DNA of 64,000 nucleotides from Clostridium beijerinckii (GCA_003129525.1 CP029329.1:399001-463000), one strand, 5' to 3'; shown: positions 43,607 through 53,425, counted from the stretch's first letter. The notes: generated by a model from the letters alone, not told the origin. A program made the numbers and translations.

Positions 43607-43704
43607 AAAAATAGCAAGTAATTATGTTAACATAGTCTACTATGAGGCAAACATACTTCCTTGTCTCATTGGAAATATACATCACATAATAAACTTGCTA
43701 TTTT
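43607..43704 (-). terminator. Large hairpin between ygeW and arcC (terminator or attenuator)
   Basis: Outer arms AAAATAGCAAGT and ACTTGCTATTTT enclose an inner stem CAATGAGACAAGG/TTTGCCTCATA-type pairing (ATGAGACAA against TTGCCTCAT). On the minus strand the outer stem runs into TTTTTTT, the form of an intrinsic terminator with a long loop, 36 bases before the arcC ATG. Confidence 0.6.
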
Positions 43705-43726
43705 CTTTATATGCCTTATCTAAATA

Positions 43727-44920
43727 TTAACCGTTAAATCTTGTATCATCACTTTGAGCCATTTTTTCTAAGACTTCTGCTGGATTCTTTACTTTTGCAA
43801 GAAGAATCATTGCTGCTATAACATATGGCTTGTAGCTTGCTTCTTTATAAAGAGGAACTCTGTAACGATCAAATACAGAAGCTTCAACTTCACCCTTTTC
43901 ACAAGATAAACCACTAATATCAGCTGGTAAGCAATGTAAGTAAAGTGCCTTTCCATCTTTAGTTGTTTTCATTAATTCTTCTGTACATTCCCAATCTGTA
44001 TGTTCTGCATTTTGAGCAAGAAGCTTTTTCTCTAATTCTTTAATTCCTTCAGAATCGCCTTCTGCATAAAGATCAGTACGTTCCTTCATTGCTGCAAAAG
44101 GAGCCCAACTCTTTGGATATACTATATCTGCATCTTTAAATGCTTCTGCCATATTATTAGTTTTAGTGAATGTTCCACCAGATTCCTTAGCATTATCACG
44201 AGCTACATTTTCAACTTCTTCCATTACTTCATAGCCTTCTGGGTGTGCTAAGCAAACATCCATACCAAAACGTGTCATTAATCCTATAATACCTTGTGGT
44301 ACAGATAATGGTTTACCGTAAGATGGTGAATAAGCCCAAGACATAGCTATTTTTTTACCCTTTAAATTTTCAACACCACCAAACTCGTGGATGATATGTA
44401 GCATGTCTGCCATAGCTTGAGTTGGATGATCAATATCACATTGTAAATTTACTAATGTTGGTTTTTGTTCAAGAACTCCATCTTCATATCCTTCCTTTAC
44501 TGAATTAGCAACTGTATGCATATATTGGTTTCCCTTTCCAATATACATATCATCACGAATTCCGATAACATCAGCCATAAATGAAATCATGTTAGCTGTT
44601 TCTCTTACAGTTTCACCATGAGCAACTTGGCTTTTACCTTCATCTAAATCTTGTACTTCAAGACCTAAAAGATTACATGCACTAGCATAAGAAAAACGAG
44701 TACGTGTTGAATTATCACGGAATAATGAAATTCCAAGTCCACTATCAAACAATCTTGTTGACTTATTGTTTTTACGTAATTCTCTTAAAGCATCTGCTAC
44801 TGCATAAACTGCTTTTAATTCATCTGTAGTCTTTTCCCAAGTAAGGAAAAAGTCATTTTCATACATTTCATCAATCTTTAAGTTCTTTAATTCATTTACA
44901 TATTTATTAACAATATTCAT
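43727..44920 (-). CDS. ygeW: YgeW, knotted carbamoyltransferase
   Basis: 397 residues of the aspartate/ornithine carbamoyltransferase superfamily, in the long YgeW form. Carbamoyl phosphate motif GISLFRDNSTRTRFSYASA (the usual SxRTR appears as STRTR), HPTQAMADMLHI and the late HCLPADISG. The true substrate of YgeW is not established; in purine clusters it is thought to remove a carbamoyl group phosphorolytically, giving carbamoyl phosphate for ArcC. RBS AAAGGAGATATTAAAATT. It follows the M20 hydrolase gene after 49 bases that contain a TTTA microsatellite. Confidence 0.93.
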   Translation of the reverse strand: MNIVNKYVNELKNLKIDEMYENDFFLTWEKTTDELKAVYAVADALRELRKNNKSTRLFDSGLGISLFRDNSTRTRFSYASACNLLGLEVQDLDEGKSQVAHGETVRETANMISFMADVIGIRDDMYIGKGNQYMHTVANSVKEGYEDGVLEQKPTLVNLQCDIDHPTQAMADMLHIIHEFGGVENLKGKKIAMSWAYSPSYGKPLSVPQGIIGLMTRFGMDVCLAHPEGYEVMEEVENVARDNAKESGGTFTKTNNMAEAFKDADIVYPKSWAPFAAMKERTDLYAEGDSEGIKELEKKLLAQNAEHTDWECTEELMKTTKDGKALYLHCLPADISGLSCEKGEVEASVFDRYRVPLYKEASYKPYVIAAMILLAKVKNPAEVLEKMAQSDDTRFNG

Positions 44921-44969
44921 AATTTTAATATCTCCTTTAATTTTAATTTATTTATTTATTTATTTATTA

Positions 44970-46280
44970 TTATTTATTTTCAGTATATAAAGTTGGAACA
45001 GCCGCATAAACTGCTGCACATGTTACTAAATCCTCTTTCCATGTCTTTTCATTTGGAGCATGTGCTTGAGCTTCTGCGCCAGGTCCAAATCCTATTACAG
45101 GAATTCCGTTACGTCCCATTATTGAAACACCATTTGTTGAGAATGTCCATTTGTCAGTAAGCGGACGAGCTTTTCTCATTGCTTCATTTTCAGCAACACC
45201 GATTCTTGTTGTGCCATAAAGACCTTTGTATGCTTCTTCCAATGCTTTTGTTACAGTATGATCTTCTGGAATTACCCAAGTTGGGAAGTAGCATTCAATT
45301 GGATATACTAAACCAGTGTAGCTTGGTCTATCATAGTTGTACATACTTACTGTTGCATTGTATTTTTTAACAGCTGGAAGTTGACGAATTTCTTCTAAAC
45401 AGCTTTCCCAAGTTTCACCTGATGTCATACGACGGTCTAATGAAATTGAGCATGAGTCAGCAACTGCACAACGACTTGGTGAAGTATAGAATACTTGTGA
45501 AGTTGTAACAGTACCTCTTCCTAAGAAGTTAGCCTCTTTAAATTCTGGGTTGTGTTTTTCATCTAACATTTTTACTAAGCCTTTGATTTCTTTATTTTCA
45601 TCTGCGTCATTTTCATTAAGGTCACGAATATTCATTAATATTTCAGCCATTTTGTAAATTGCGTTGTCTCCTCTTTCTGGAGCTGAACCGTGACATGAAA
45701 CTCCTTGAACATCAACACGGATTTCCATACGACCTCTTTGTCCTCTGTAGATACCGCCATCTGTTGGCTCTGTAGAAACTACAAATTCAGGTCTGATTTT
45801 ACCTTCTTTAATTATATATTCCCAACAAAGTCCATCACAATCTTCTTCTTGAACTGAACCAACAACTAATGCTGTGTATTTTTCATTTAAAAGACCTAAA
45901 TCTTTCATTATTTTTGCACCATAAACAGATGAAACAATTCCGCCTAATTGATCAGAAGTACCACGTCCACCTATTTCAGTTTCTGTCTCATATCCTTCAT
46001 ATGGATCAAAGTTCCAGTTATCTCTGTTTCCTATACCAACTGTGTCAATATGAGCATCGAAACCTATTAAAGTTTCTCCTGTACCCATGTATCCTAGAAT
46101 ATTACCCATTGGATCTATTTCTACTTTATCGAATCCAACTTTTTTCATTTCTTCTTCTATTCTTTTTACAACGCCTTCTTCTTCTGCACTTTCGCCAGGT
46201 ATTGCAACTAAATCACGAAGAAATTTTGTCATATCCTCTTTATAGTTTTCAGATTTTGATTTGATTTGTTCAAAATTCAT
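44970..46280 (-). CDS. M20-family metallohydrolase (second YgeY-like enzyme)
   Basis: 436 residues from the ATG at 46280 (GGGGGAAGAG upstream; the frame extends to 46394 but its start MRNGLYKRL has no RBS). Zinc ligands in [30 protein letters not shown] and a late [12 protein letters not shown]. Residues [17 protein letters not shown] show it is related to, but diverged from, the ygeY product at 37.3 kb. Placed between xdh and ygeW, it may hydrolyse a different ring-opened intermediate. Confidence 0.88.
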   Translation of the reverse strand: MNFEQIKSKSENYKEDMTKFLRDLVAIPGESAEEEGVVKRIEEEMKKVGFDKVEIDPMGNILGYMGTGETLIGFDAHIDTVGIGNRDNWNFDPYEGYETETEIGGRGTSDQLGGIVSSVYGAKIMKDLGLLNEKYTALVVGSVQEEDCDGLCWEYIIKEGKIRPEFVVSTEPTDGGIYRGQRGRMEIRVDVQGVSCHGSAPERGDNAIYKMAEILMNIRDLNENDADENKEIKGLVKMLDEKHNPEFKEANFLGRGTVTTSQVFYTSPSRCAVADSCSISLDRRMTSGETWESCLEEIRQLPAVKKYNATVSMYNYDRPSYTGLVYPIECYFPTWVIPEDHTVTKALEEAYKGLYGTTRIGVAENEAMRKARPLTDKWTFSTNGVSIMGRNGIPVIGFGPGAEAQAHAPNEKTWKEDLVTCAAVYAAVPTLYTENK

Positions 46281-46649
46281 ATTCTCTTCCCCCATCTTAA
46301 TTAATATTTTATTTAATATCTTATTGATAATTAAAATAAATGTTTGTCCATTTTTATAATAATAATTTAGTCGCTTATACAATCCATTTCTCAAATAATA
46401 TTACTTAATTAATATATTGTATATTTTTCAACTACCTTTTTACCTAAAAAAAATTTTTTATACCTAATTTATTTTTATGTTATTATAATACACCTTTTAA
46501 TTCAATTTGTAAACATATTCAGATTAATTTTTCATAATATTTTTTTAAATTAATAAGATTATAAAAGATACATTTTCTGTTGCTCCGTGATAATTTTTTA
46601 CTTTAACTTTCCCAATCACTCTTTGTATTTTCTATTCCAAAGTCAATTC
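46281..46649. other. AT-rich gap between xdh and the M20 gene
   Basis: 369 bases, about 80% A+T by eye, with no ORF or stable hairpin that I can support. A minus-strand TATAAT near 46482 (GGTGTATTATAAT) could be an internal promoter for the M20-ygeW-arcC genes. No -24/-12 element is visible. Confidence 0.35.
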
Positions 46650-49283
46650 TTATTCCACTTTCTTAGGAGCAGGTTTTTGCTTACGGTAATAAGTATTATC
46701 TAAAGGATACTTATATCTAAATATACCATCCTTCTTATAATATGCATTTTGACATGCTGGAGCACCCATAACACATACAATTTCACCAATGCCCTTAGCA
46801 CCAAATGCAATACTATCAATATCATTTTTTTCAATTAAATGTACTTCAACAGGTGGCATTTGAGATGCTTTGAAAACACCTAATGTACCTAGTTTTGCTT
46901 GAGGAATTCCATCTTTTAGTGGAAAATCTTCAGTTAGACCATATCCAAGGCCCATAGCTACTCCACCTTCAACTTGACCCGTAGCCGAAAGAGGATTTAT
47001 TATTCTACCAATATCATGAGCTGCAACGACCTTTTCTAGTTTTCCTTCATTATCAATAATAACAAGTTGTGTTGCATATCCATAAGCAATATGGCTAACT
47101 GGATTCTTTTTAGGAGACCCAATTGGATCCGTTTTGAAATCAAATTCCCCAATATATTCCTTATCTTCTAACTCTTCCAATGTATATCCACAGTCCAAAT
47201 CAGATTTTAATTTTAATGATGCTTGATGTGCTGCTTCTCCGGCAAATACAGTTTGACGAGATGCTGTTGTAGTACCTGAGTCAGGCGTATATTTAGTATC
47301 AGGATGTTCTACCACAATTTGATTTGGCGTTAATTCTGTAGTTTCACATACCATTTGCAATAGTACTGTTTGCACTCCTTGTCCTATTGCACCCGCAGAA
47401 GATCTGGCATGAACTTTACCATCGATTATTTTTAAATTGCAACGTCCTGTATCCGGAACAGCTACTCCGACACCTGCATTCTTCATTGCAGAAGCAATTC
47501 CCACATGATAATTTGGATCTGCCTCATATTTTTCAAAATCTTCTTTTACAGCTTCGAGAGTTTCTACCATAGCAGTTCCTTCGTCTGCTAACTGTCCATT
47601 TGGTAGTGATTGTCCTGGTCTAATAGCATTACGATAACGAAATTCCCATCCAGAAAGTCCGGCTTTTTCTGCTAACTGATTGATAAGACATTCTACAACT
47701 GCACAAGATTGTGTTACTCCGAAACCACGGAATGCACCAGCAGGTGGATTGTTTGTATAATAAGCATTTCCTTCAATATCCACATTTTGATAATTATAAG
47801 GACCACCAGCATGAGTACATGCTCTTTGAAGTACAGGACCACCAAGTGATGCATAAGCACCTGTATCAGAAGTAAGTCTTGCTTTCATTCCTTGCAAAAT
47901 ACCATTTTCATCACAACCGATTTTACAATAAATATCCATTGCATGACGTTTTGGATGGTAGTTTATACTTTCTTGGCGACTAAAAGATACTTTTACAGGT
48001 CTTTTTGTAAGATATGCGCAAAGTGCCGCTTGATGCTGAACACTCATATCTTCTTTACCACCGAATCCTCCGCCAACAGAGGCGCTTTGTATTCTTACTT
48101 TTTCTAATGGAAGTCCTAAATAATTACTAAGTTCATGGCGTTCATCATAAATACCTTGTGATCCCGTAATAACCTTTACACCATCTCCATCAGGCAAGCC
48201 AACTGCAGTTTCAGGTTCCATAAATGCATGCTCGGTTGGTGGAACATGAAAAGTACCTTCCACTACAAATTTAGAATTTGCAATTGCCGTTTCCGCATCT
48301 CCTCGTTTCACTTCTTCATGATCAAATACATTATTTTCTGGAACTCTGAATTTTCCAAATTGCATGAAACCTTCACCATGCACTTGATGTGCACCTGGTG
48401 CAGCTGCATCCTCTGCAGTACGAAGTGGTTCCAATTCTTCATATACTACTTCAACAGCCTTTACAGCTGCTACTGCTTGTTCTCTTGTTTCAGCAACAAC
48501 CATTGCAATAGTATCTCCACAACATTTTGTTTGTTCTCCTACATCAATCATTCCTGGCCAATCTTGAGCTAAATGACCAATATATCTTTTCCCTGGAATG
48601 TCCTTTGCAGTATATATAGCAATAACACCTGGAATTTTAAGAGCCTCGCTTATATCAATAGATAATATTTTTGCACGAGCATACTTACTAAATACATTCT
48701 TTCCATAAAGCATGCCATCAAAACTATAATCATCTGCATACTTTGCTATTCCTAGGGTTTTTTCACGGGCATCAACACGGCAAGTTTGTTCCCCAACCTT
48801 TCCTGTTTGTTTTAATTCAGGTATTTCTAAGTTTTCTCTTAACATCTTTGCTGCCAAAAGAATTCCCTCTTCAATCTTGGCATATCCAGTACAACGACAA
48901 ATGTTAGTACGAATTGCTTGCTTTACGTCTTCCCTAGTAGGATTTGGATTTTGATCAATTAAGCATTTACCAGATATAACCATGCCTGGAATACAAAATC
49001 CGCATTGTACAGCTCCTGCAGTAGCAAAAGCATATACTAATACATCTCTTTCTCTGTCTGTAAATCCTTCTATGGTTTCTATCTTTTTCCCTCCCAATTT
49101 AGAAAGTTTTTGTATACAAGCACGAGTTGTCTTTCCATCAATAATAACAGTGCAAGTTCCACAAGCACCCTCTTTACAACCATTTTTTACTGATGTTATC
49201 TTAAGCTTTTCACGCAGAAAGTCCATCAATGCCATATCTGTTTCGGATTGATAGTCTTTACCATTTACATTTACTTTAAACAT
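46650..49283 (-). CDS. xdhD: Selenium-type single-chain xanthine dehydrogenase (2Fe-2S plus molybdopterin domains)
   Basis: 877 residues. N-terminal 2Fe-2S domains: NGCKEGACGTCTVII (plant-type cluster) and QCGFCIPGM with CRCTGYAKI. From ~165 the molybdopterin domains follow: GKNVFSKYARAKI, GGGFGGKEDM (~410), YYTNNPPAGAFRGFG, and the catalytic Glu in GAKGIGEI near residue 830. No FAD domain. This fusion is the form linked with selD/yqeB/yqeC, where the Mo site has a labile selenium ligand; no in-frame selenocysteine codon is needed. It lies behind a 380-base leader and sigma-54 promoter B. Confidence 0.93.
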   Translation of the reverse strand: MFKVNVNGKDYQSETDMALMDFLREKLKITSVKNGCKEGACGTCTVIIDGKTTRACIQKLSKLGGKKIETIEGFTDRERDVLVYAFATAGAVQCGFCIPGMVISGKCLIDQNPNPTREDVKQAIRTNICRCTGYAKIEEGILLAAKMLRENLEIPELKQTGKVGEQTCRVDAREKTLGIAKYADDYSFDGMLYGKNVFSKYARAKILSIDISEALKIPGVIAIYTAKDIPGKRYIGHLAQDWPGMIDVGEQTKCCGDTIAMVVAETREQAVAAVKAVEVVYEELEPLRTAEDAAAPGAHQVHGEGFMQFGKFRVPENNVFDHEEVKRGDAETAIANSKFVVEGTFHVPPTEHAFMEPETAVGLPDGDGVKVITGSQGIYDERHELSNYLGLPLEKVRIQSASVGGGFGGKEDMSVQHQAALCAYLTKRPVKVSFSRQESINYHPKRHAMDIYCKIGCDENGILQGMKARLTSDTGAYASLGGPVLQRACTHAGGPYNYQNVDIEGNAYYTNNPPAGAFRGFGVTQSCAVVECLINQLAEKAGLSGWEFRYRNAIRPGQSLPNGQLADEGTAMVETLEAVKEDFEKYEADPNYHVGIASAMKNAGVGVAVPDTGRCNLKIIDGKVHARSSAGAIGQGVQTVLLQMVCETTELTPNQIVVEHPDTKYTPDSGTTTASRQTVFAGEAAHQASLKLKSDLDCGYTLEELEDKEYIGEFDFKTDPIGSPKKNPVSHIAYGYATQLVIIDNEGKLEKVVAAHDIGRIINPLSATGQVEGGVAMGLGYGLTEDFPLKDGIPQAKLGTLGVFKASQMPPVEVHLIEKNDIDSIAFGAKGIGEIVCVMGAPACQNAYYKKDGIFRYKYPLDNTYYRKQKPAPKKVE

Positions 49284-49663
49284 TTGAAATTCCTCTCTCT
49301 CTTAAAATTTAATCACCTATATAAGTTAGTTTTCTTTGATGAATATTTTTCATCAGGCAATGAGATGAATTGCTCTTATATCGGGCCTATTAGGTCAGTT
49401 TCCAGATGAACAGAAATCCAAGATCTATGATTTTGTGTGAATCGCTTACTCAGTAAGCCTAGCGAGTCGAGCTTCATTTATGCTGGAAAATAGTCTAGCA
49501 AATGGACTTGTTATTTTTTTGATTATGCCTTATACTATAAAATCCATAACTCAAAATTAATTTAATTATCATTATTCTTATTAGTCTCTTCTATCATTCC
49601 ACAAATTCTTTACCATGCTTTAGGAAGTAATAACTGGAAGCTTATGTTTGCTATAATCTTACT
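49284..49663 (-). other. Long structured leader of the xanthine dehydrogenase gene
   Basis: The predicted sigma-54 start is near 49663, leaving 380 untranslated bases. Minus-strand bases ~49490-49335 are richer in G+C than the surroundings and can fold as successive hairpins (GCTTACTGAGTAAGC, GACCTAATAGGCC, GCAATTCATCTCATTGC, TGATGAAAAATATTCATCA). It has no ORF and matches no riboswitch that I know. An unrecognised regulatory RNA or the remains of a repeat element are both possible. Confidence 0.45.
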
Positions 49664-49672
49664 TATATTCAT

Positions 49673-49689
49673 AGCAATTGCAATGCCAA
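49673..49689 (-). promoter_or_regulatory. Sigma-54 (-24/-12) promoter B, upstream of xdhD
   Basis: The minus strand reads TTGGCATTGCAATTGCT with the GG-N10-GC spacing. The flanking AGAAAAAG and ATGAATATAAGTAAGA are similar to those of promoter A. Confidence 0.85.
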
Positions 49690-49802
49690 CTTTTTCTAAT
49701 CTTTTCTATGTCATATAAGCAAATTTTCTTAGTTTTATTGGTTTTTATATAGATTTGTGCACATTCTATGCCTATATATGTAGGTTATTCTTATTATTAA
49801 AT

Positions 49803-49926
49803 ATATTTTTATCAAAATGATAATCAATTATCATTTTGATAAAAATAAGTATATAACTTGTTAAACGATATCATATTCTATAAAAAAGCAGTATGAATTA
49901 TCATTTTGATAATTCATACTGCTTTT
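49803..49926. promoter_or_regulatory. Operator module B for a sigma-54 activator
   Basis: Dyads TATCAAAATGATA at 49810-49822, TATCATTTTGATA at 49829-49841 and 49899-49911. The outer one lies in a hairpin (49884-49903 / 49907-49926) followed on the minus strand by TTTTTTATAG, so it can also terminate the permease transcript. The first dyad is 121 bases from promoter B. Confidence 0.8.
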
Positions 49927-50047
49927 ATTTTTAGTCAAACCTTCTATATCTTTACATTTTCATTTTATTATTACCATATCAGTATTAATATTATTTTTGA
50001 TTTTCTCCATTTATTAATTTCCCACTATAAGTTACGATATTATACTT

Positions 50048-51472
50048 CTATTCAAAAGGAAGTAAAATATATCTTAGAATAAACAATAAAGCAAGTACAT
50101 ATACAATTGGACTAATTTCCTTTTGCCTACCTGTAGCTATTTTTACTATTGGATAGAAAATCATAGCAGCTGCAATTCCATTAGCTATACTATAAGTAAA
50201 AGGCATTAATGCTATACAAAAGAATGATGGAAGTCCTTCTGTAAAATCGTCAAAATCTATTTTTACAATTGCTGACATCATCAAAACACCTACTATTACA
50301 AGTGCTGGTGCTGTAGCTTGTCCAGGAACTATTCCAACAATACCTGAAAAAAACATTGATAGAATAAATAATATACCTACTGTTACTGAAGTAAGTCCAG
50401 TTCTTCCTCCTTCAGAAACACCAGATGTAGATTCAACATATGTGCAAACCGTACTTGTACCTAAGACTGAACCTGCTGTTGTTGCTACTGCATCACATAA
50501 AAGTGCTTTTCTCATTCTTATAACCCTACCATCTTTATCAAGCATTCCTGCTTTTGTTGCAGTTCCAACAAGTGTTCCGATAGTATCAAAAAGATCAACT
50601 AAGCAAATAGTTATAACAACCATAATAACACTAAGAATTGCACCTCCTATTGAAGTACCTCCTTTTGAAAATAGACCAGCAAAATCAAATGCTGCAAAAG
50701 TAGGAGCAATTGATGGTGGTGCACTGAAAACATGTAAATTTTCAAGAGATGTAATTTTGAGTGGAATTCCTATTATTGTGGTTGAAATTATTCCAATAAG
50801 AATTGAACCCTTAATACCTCTAGCCATCAAGATAGCAGTTATTGTAATTCCTATTATAGTTAGTAATGTTCCTGGGTTTGCAAAATTCCCAAATCCAACT
50901 AGTGTTGCTTGATTTGCAACTATTACGCCACCAGATTTCAATCCAATAAGCGCTATATATAGTCCAATACCTCCAGAAATTGCGTATTTTAGATTTTGAG
51001 GTATTGCATCAACTATCTTTTCTCGTATGGAAGTTACTGTAATGATTATAAATAATATTCCTGATAGTAATACGCATGATAGAGCTTGATTCCATGTAAA
51101 TCCTAATGTTAAACATACTGTATACGTGAAAAATGCATTAAGACCCATCCCTGGAGCTTGAGCAAAAGGGAGATTGGCATAAAGCCCCATTATTAATGTA
51201 CCAATAGCTGCTGCTAAACAAGTAGCGACGAAAACAGATGATACTATTGGATCTGTACCTACACTAAGTTGTGCAGCTGCATCACCTATTGCATTGGCTG
51301 AATTCATACCAGATAATTTTAATATATTGGGATTAACAAATATAATGTACGCCATTGTAACAAAAGTAGTGATTCCAGCAAGTATTTCTGTCTTTACATT
51401 TGAGTTATTTTCTTTCAATTGAAAATATGATTCCAAAAATGAAGATTTTTGTTTGTTTGCATTGGTTTTCAT
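50048..51472 (-). CDS. NCS2-family purine permease (AzgA-type)
   Basis: 474 residues with about 12 membrane helices. The AzgA/PbuG signature is visible: ILAGITTFVTMAYIIFVNPNIL at ~30-51, GLYANLPFAQAPGMGLNAFF, and LVDLFDTIGTLVGTATKAGMLD near residue 290. These proteins import guanine, hypoxanthine or adenine by cation symport. It follows guanine deaminase by 26 bases; together they form the operon of sigma-54 promoter C. Confidence 0.93.
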   Translation of the reverse strand: MKTNANKQKSSFLESYFQLKENNSNVKTEILAGITTFVTMAYIIFVNPNILKLSGMNSANAIGDAAAQLSVGTDPIVSSVFVATCLAAAIGTLIMGLYANLPFAQAPGMGLNAFFTYTVCLTLGFTWNQALSCVLLSGILFIIITVTSIREKIVDAIPQNLKYAISGGIGLYIALIGLKSGGVIVANQATLVGFGNFANPGTLLTIIGITITAILMARGIKGSILIGIISTTIIGIPLKITSLENLHVFSAPPSIAPTFAAFDFAGLFSKGGTSIGGAILSVIMVVITICLVDLFDTIGTLVGTATKAGMLDKDGRVIRMRKALLCDAVATTAGSVLGTSTVCTYVESTSGVSEGGRTGLTSVTVGILFILSMFFSGIVGIVPGQATAPALVIVGVLMMSAIVKIDFDDFTEGLPSFFCIALMPFTYSIANGIAAAMIFYPIVKIATGRQKEISPIVYVLALLFILRYILLPFE

Positions 51473-51498
51473 AAAATATCCTCCTCAAAGTTTTGATT

Positions 51499-52781
51499 TT
51501 AATATTGTTTCGGTTCTTCTATTTTTTTACCAGCTACATATCTTTCTTTAATATTTCTGTCATCACCAGTGTAAATAAATTTTTGTAATCTTTCTTCAAT
51601 TGATAATGGTTTGAAGATTGATAAGCTGCTATCATCAATAATTAGGGCGTCAAACTCATATCCTTCTTCAAAACTTCCCACTTTACCAAAAAATTTACCC
51701 CCCCCTTTGTTGCCAAGTAAAATAATTCTGCTGTTGTTAAAGGCTTATCTGTCTTATTGCTTTCCAACCATTTTAGCCTTGATACTTGGGCACTGCTTAC
51801 AATTGCATTAATCATTGATAAACTGTGTCCACCTGATACATCGGTTGCCATTCCTATGTTTAAACCTTTTTTTAACAATTTTCGAATAGGTGAAATGCCG
51901 CTTGATAAATTGCTATTTGAATTTGGACAATGTGCAACAAAAACTTTTTTTCTCATCATGAGTTCAATTTCATCTTCCTCTAACAAAACACAATGGGCCA
52001 TTATAGTAGGAAGATCTCCAAATAACCCTGCATCATCATAGACACTTGCATAGTTTTTAGATTTAGGATGTAATTCTTTTACGAAATTAATTTCACTCGA
52101 GTTTTCACTTAAATGAGATTGCACTGGGGCATTATATTTTTTTGCTAATTCTCCAAGGCTTTTTAAAAGCTCAAAGCTACAGGTTGGAACAAATCTTGGT
52201 GTAATAATAGGTTTCACCAGTTCATATTTATCACTATATTCTTCTAATATTTCTTTAGTATCTTCAATAGATGCCTCCATAGTTTCTAATAAATATTCCG
52301 GTGCATTTCTATTCATATTAACTTTTCCTACATATGCACCTAATCCGGCTTCTGCAAATAAATCCATTAATAATTTTGTTGTATTCTTATGAATTGTAGC
52401 AAAAACACAGGCTCTAGTAGTCCCATACTTCCACAAATTTCTTATAAAAGATGAGTATACTTTTTTTGCATAGACGGTATCAGAATATTTTTCTTCTTCT
52501 GGGAAAGTATATGACTCTAACCATGGCATAAGTTCTTTATCTAGCCCTAGACCTAAATTAGGAAACTGCGGTGCATGTGAATGAATGTCAACAAATCCTG
52601 GTATTATAAGTGCATGTCCGTAATTTAGCATCTTTAGTTTATTGAATTTTGCAGGTAACTCTTTATAAACACCTTTAATAAGTTTACCCTCAACAACAAT
52701 ATATCCATTTTCAAATGTTTCATATTTACCTAGCTCTTTAGTAAAAATAATATTGCCTTTAACAATATACTCATCTTGCAT
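51499..52781 (-). pseudogene. guaD: Guanine deaminase, frameshifted in a G run
   Basis: The frame from 52781 (AGGAGGT upstream) encodes 379 residues with amidohydrolase motifs PGFVDIHSHAPQFPNLGLGLDKELMPWLESYTFP, QSHLSEN and TDVSGG, then runs out of frame at 51698-51705. There the coding strand has eight G; with nine G the frame would read ATKGGGKFFGKVGSFEEGYEFDAL and join the 60-residue frame ending at 51499, giving about 427 residues, the normal GuaD length. So it is a one-base deletion: a sequencing error, a real mutation, or phase variation by slippage. Guanine deaminase makes xanthine, substrate of the hydroxylases nearby. Confidence 0.88.
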
Positions 52782-52937
52782 TACAAGACCTCCTTTTAAC
52801 CCCAGTTATAAATTGCATTTTTAACTTGTAAAAAAATCAACCTTTCTCATTAATGATGCAACTAAGGTACCTTTATTTTATCTATTTCTAAACTGTTTGC
52901 ATTTTTTTGTTTTCATTCCTTTTTTTCATACTCATAC

Positions 52938-53123
52938 TCATGGCTCTGTGCTAGTATTGTCAAGTTTGCGCCCCCATTTAAGTAATTTCGGAAACTCTTG
53001 TCCCCTAATATATCTATATTCTGGATGGACGGTTTTTATTTCCCCAATCAAACTAGTCTTATATCCAAAGATATTTTTAAATGTTTTCCCTTTATATTGT
53101 TTTAGGAAATATATTTTTTCCAT
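52938..53123 (-). CDS. Small hypothetical ORF in the guaD leader
   Basis: 61 residues from the ATG at 53123, just downstream of sigma-54 promoter C. The sequence (MEKIYFLKQYKGKTF... PKLLKWGRKLDNTSTEP) is basic and looks protein-like, but the RBS is poor (CAGG) and I do not recognise it. It may be a remnant of a longer gene. The region below it to guaD is AT-rich without further genes. Confidence 0.3.
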   Translation of the reverse strand: MEKIYFLKQYKGKTFKNIFGYKTSLIGEIKTVHPEYRYIRGQEFPKLLKWGRKLDNTSTEP

Positions 53124-53170
53124 TATATTACCTGAGTTTTGATTAACTTTTGCTACACTCATATATTCAT

Positions 53171-53187
53171 AGCAATTTTCATTCCAA
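53171..53187 (-). promoter_or_regulatory. Sigma-54 (-24/-12) promoter C, upstream of guaD
   Basis: The minus strand reads TTGGAATGAAAATTGCT: GG-N10-GC spacing kept, with one change from the A and B promoters (TTGGAA). The predicted start is near 53161, 380 bases before guaD. Confidence 0.75.
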
Positions 53188-53298
53188 TTTCTTCAAATTT
53201 TATCCATACTATATAGATAAATTTCTGCAGTTTCATTGATTTCCATATAGATTTATTCAAGTTCTATACCTAATCTTATAAGTTAATCTTATTATTAT

Positions 53299-53425
53299 AC
53301 ACTCATTTTATCAAAATGATAATTAATTATCATTTTGATAAAATGAGTGTATGGCTTATTAATCGATAATATTTTCCTTGAAAAAAGAGTATAAATTATC
53401 AAAATGATAATCCATACTCTTTTTT
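53299..53425. promoter_or_regulatory. Operator module C, also terminator of the activator gene
   Basis: A perfect 52-base palindrome (53299-53350) contains dyads 53309-53321 and 53328-53340; a third at 53397-53409 lies in the hairpin 53381-53423, right behind the stop codon of the activator and followed by TTTTTT on the minus strand. The first dyad is 122 bases from promoter C. Confidence 0.82.

Noticed and set aside
46650-49283. Selenocysteine (in-frame TGA) in the xanthine dehydrogenase
   Set aside because: The frame is continuous and full length; selenium in this family is a labile cofactor ligand, not an encoded residue.
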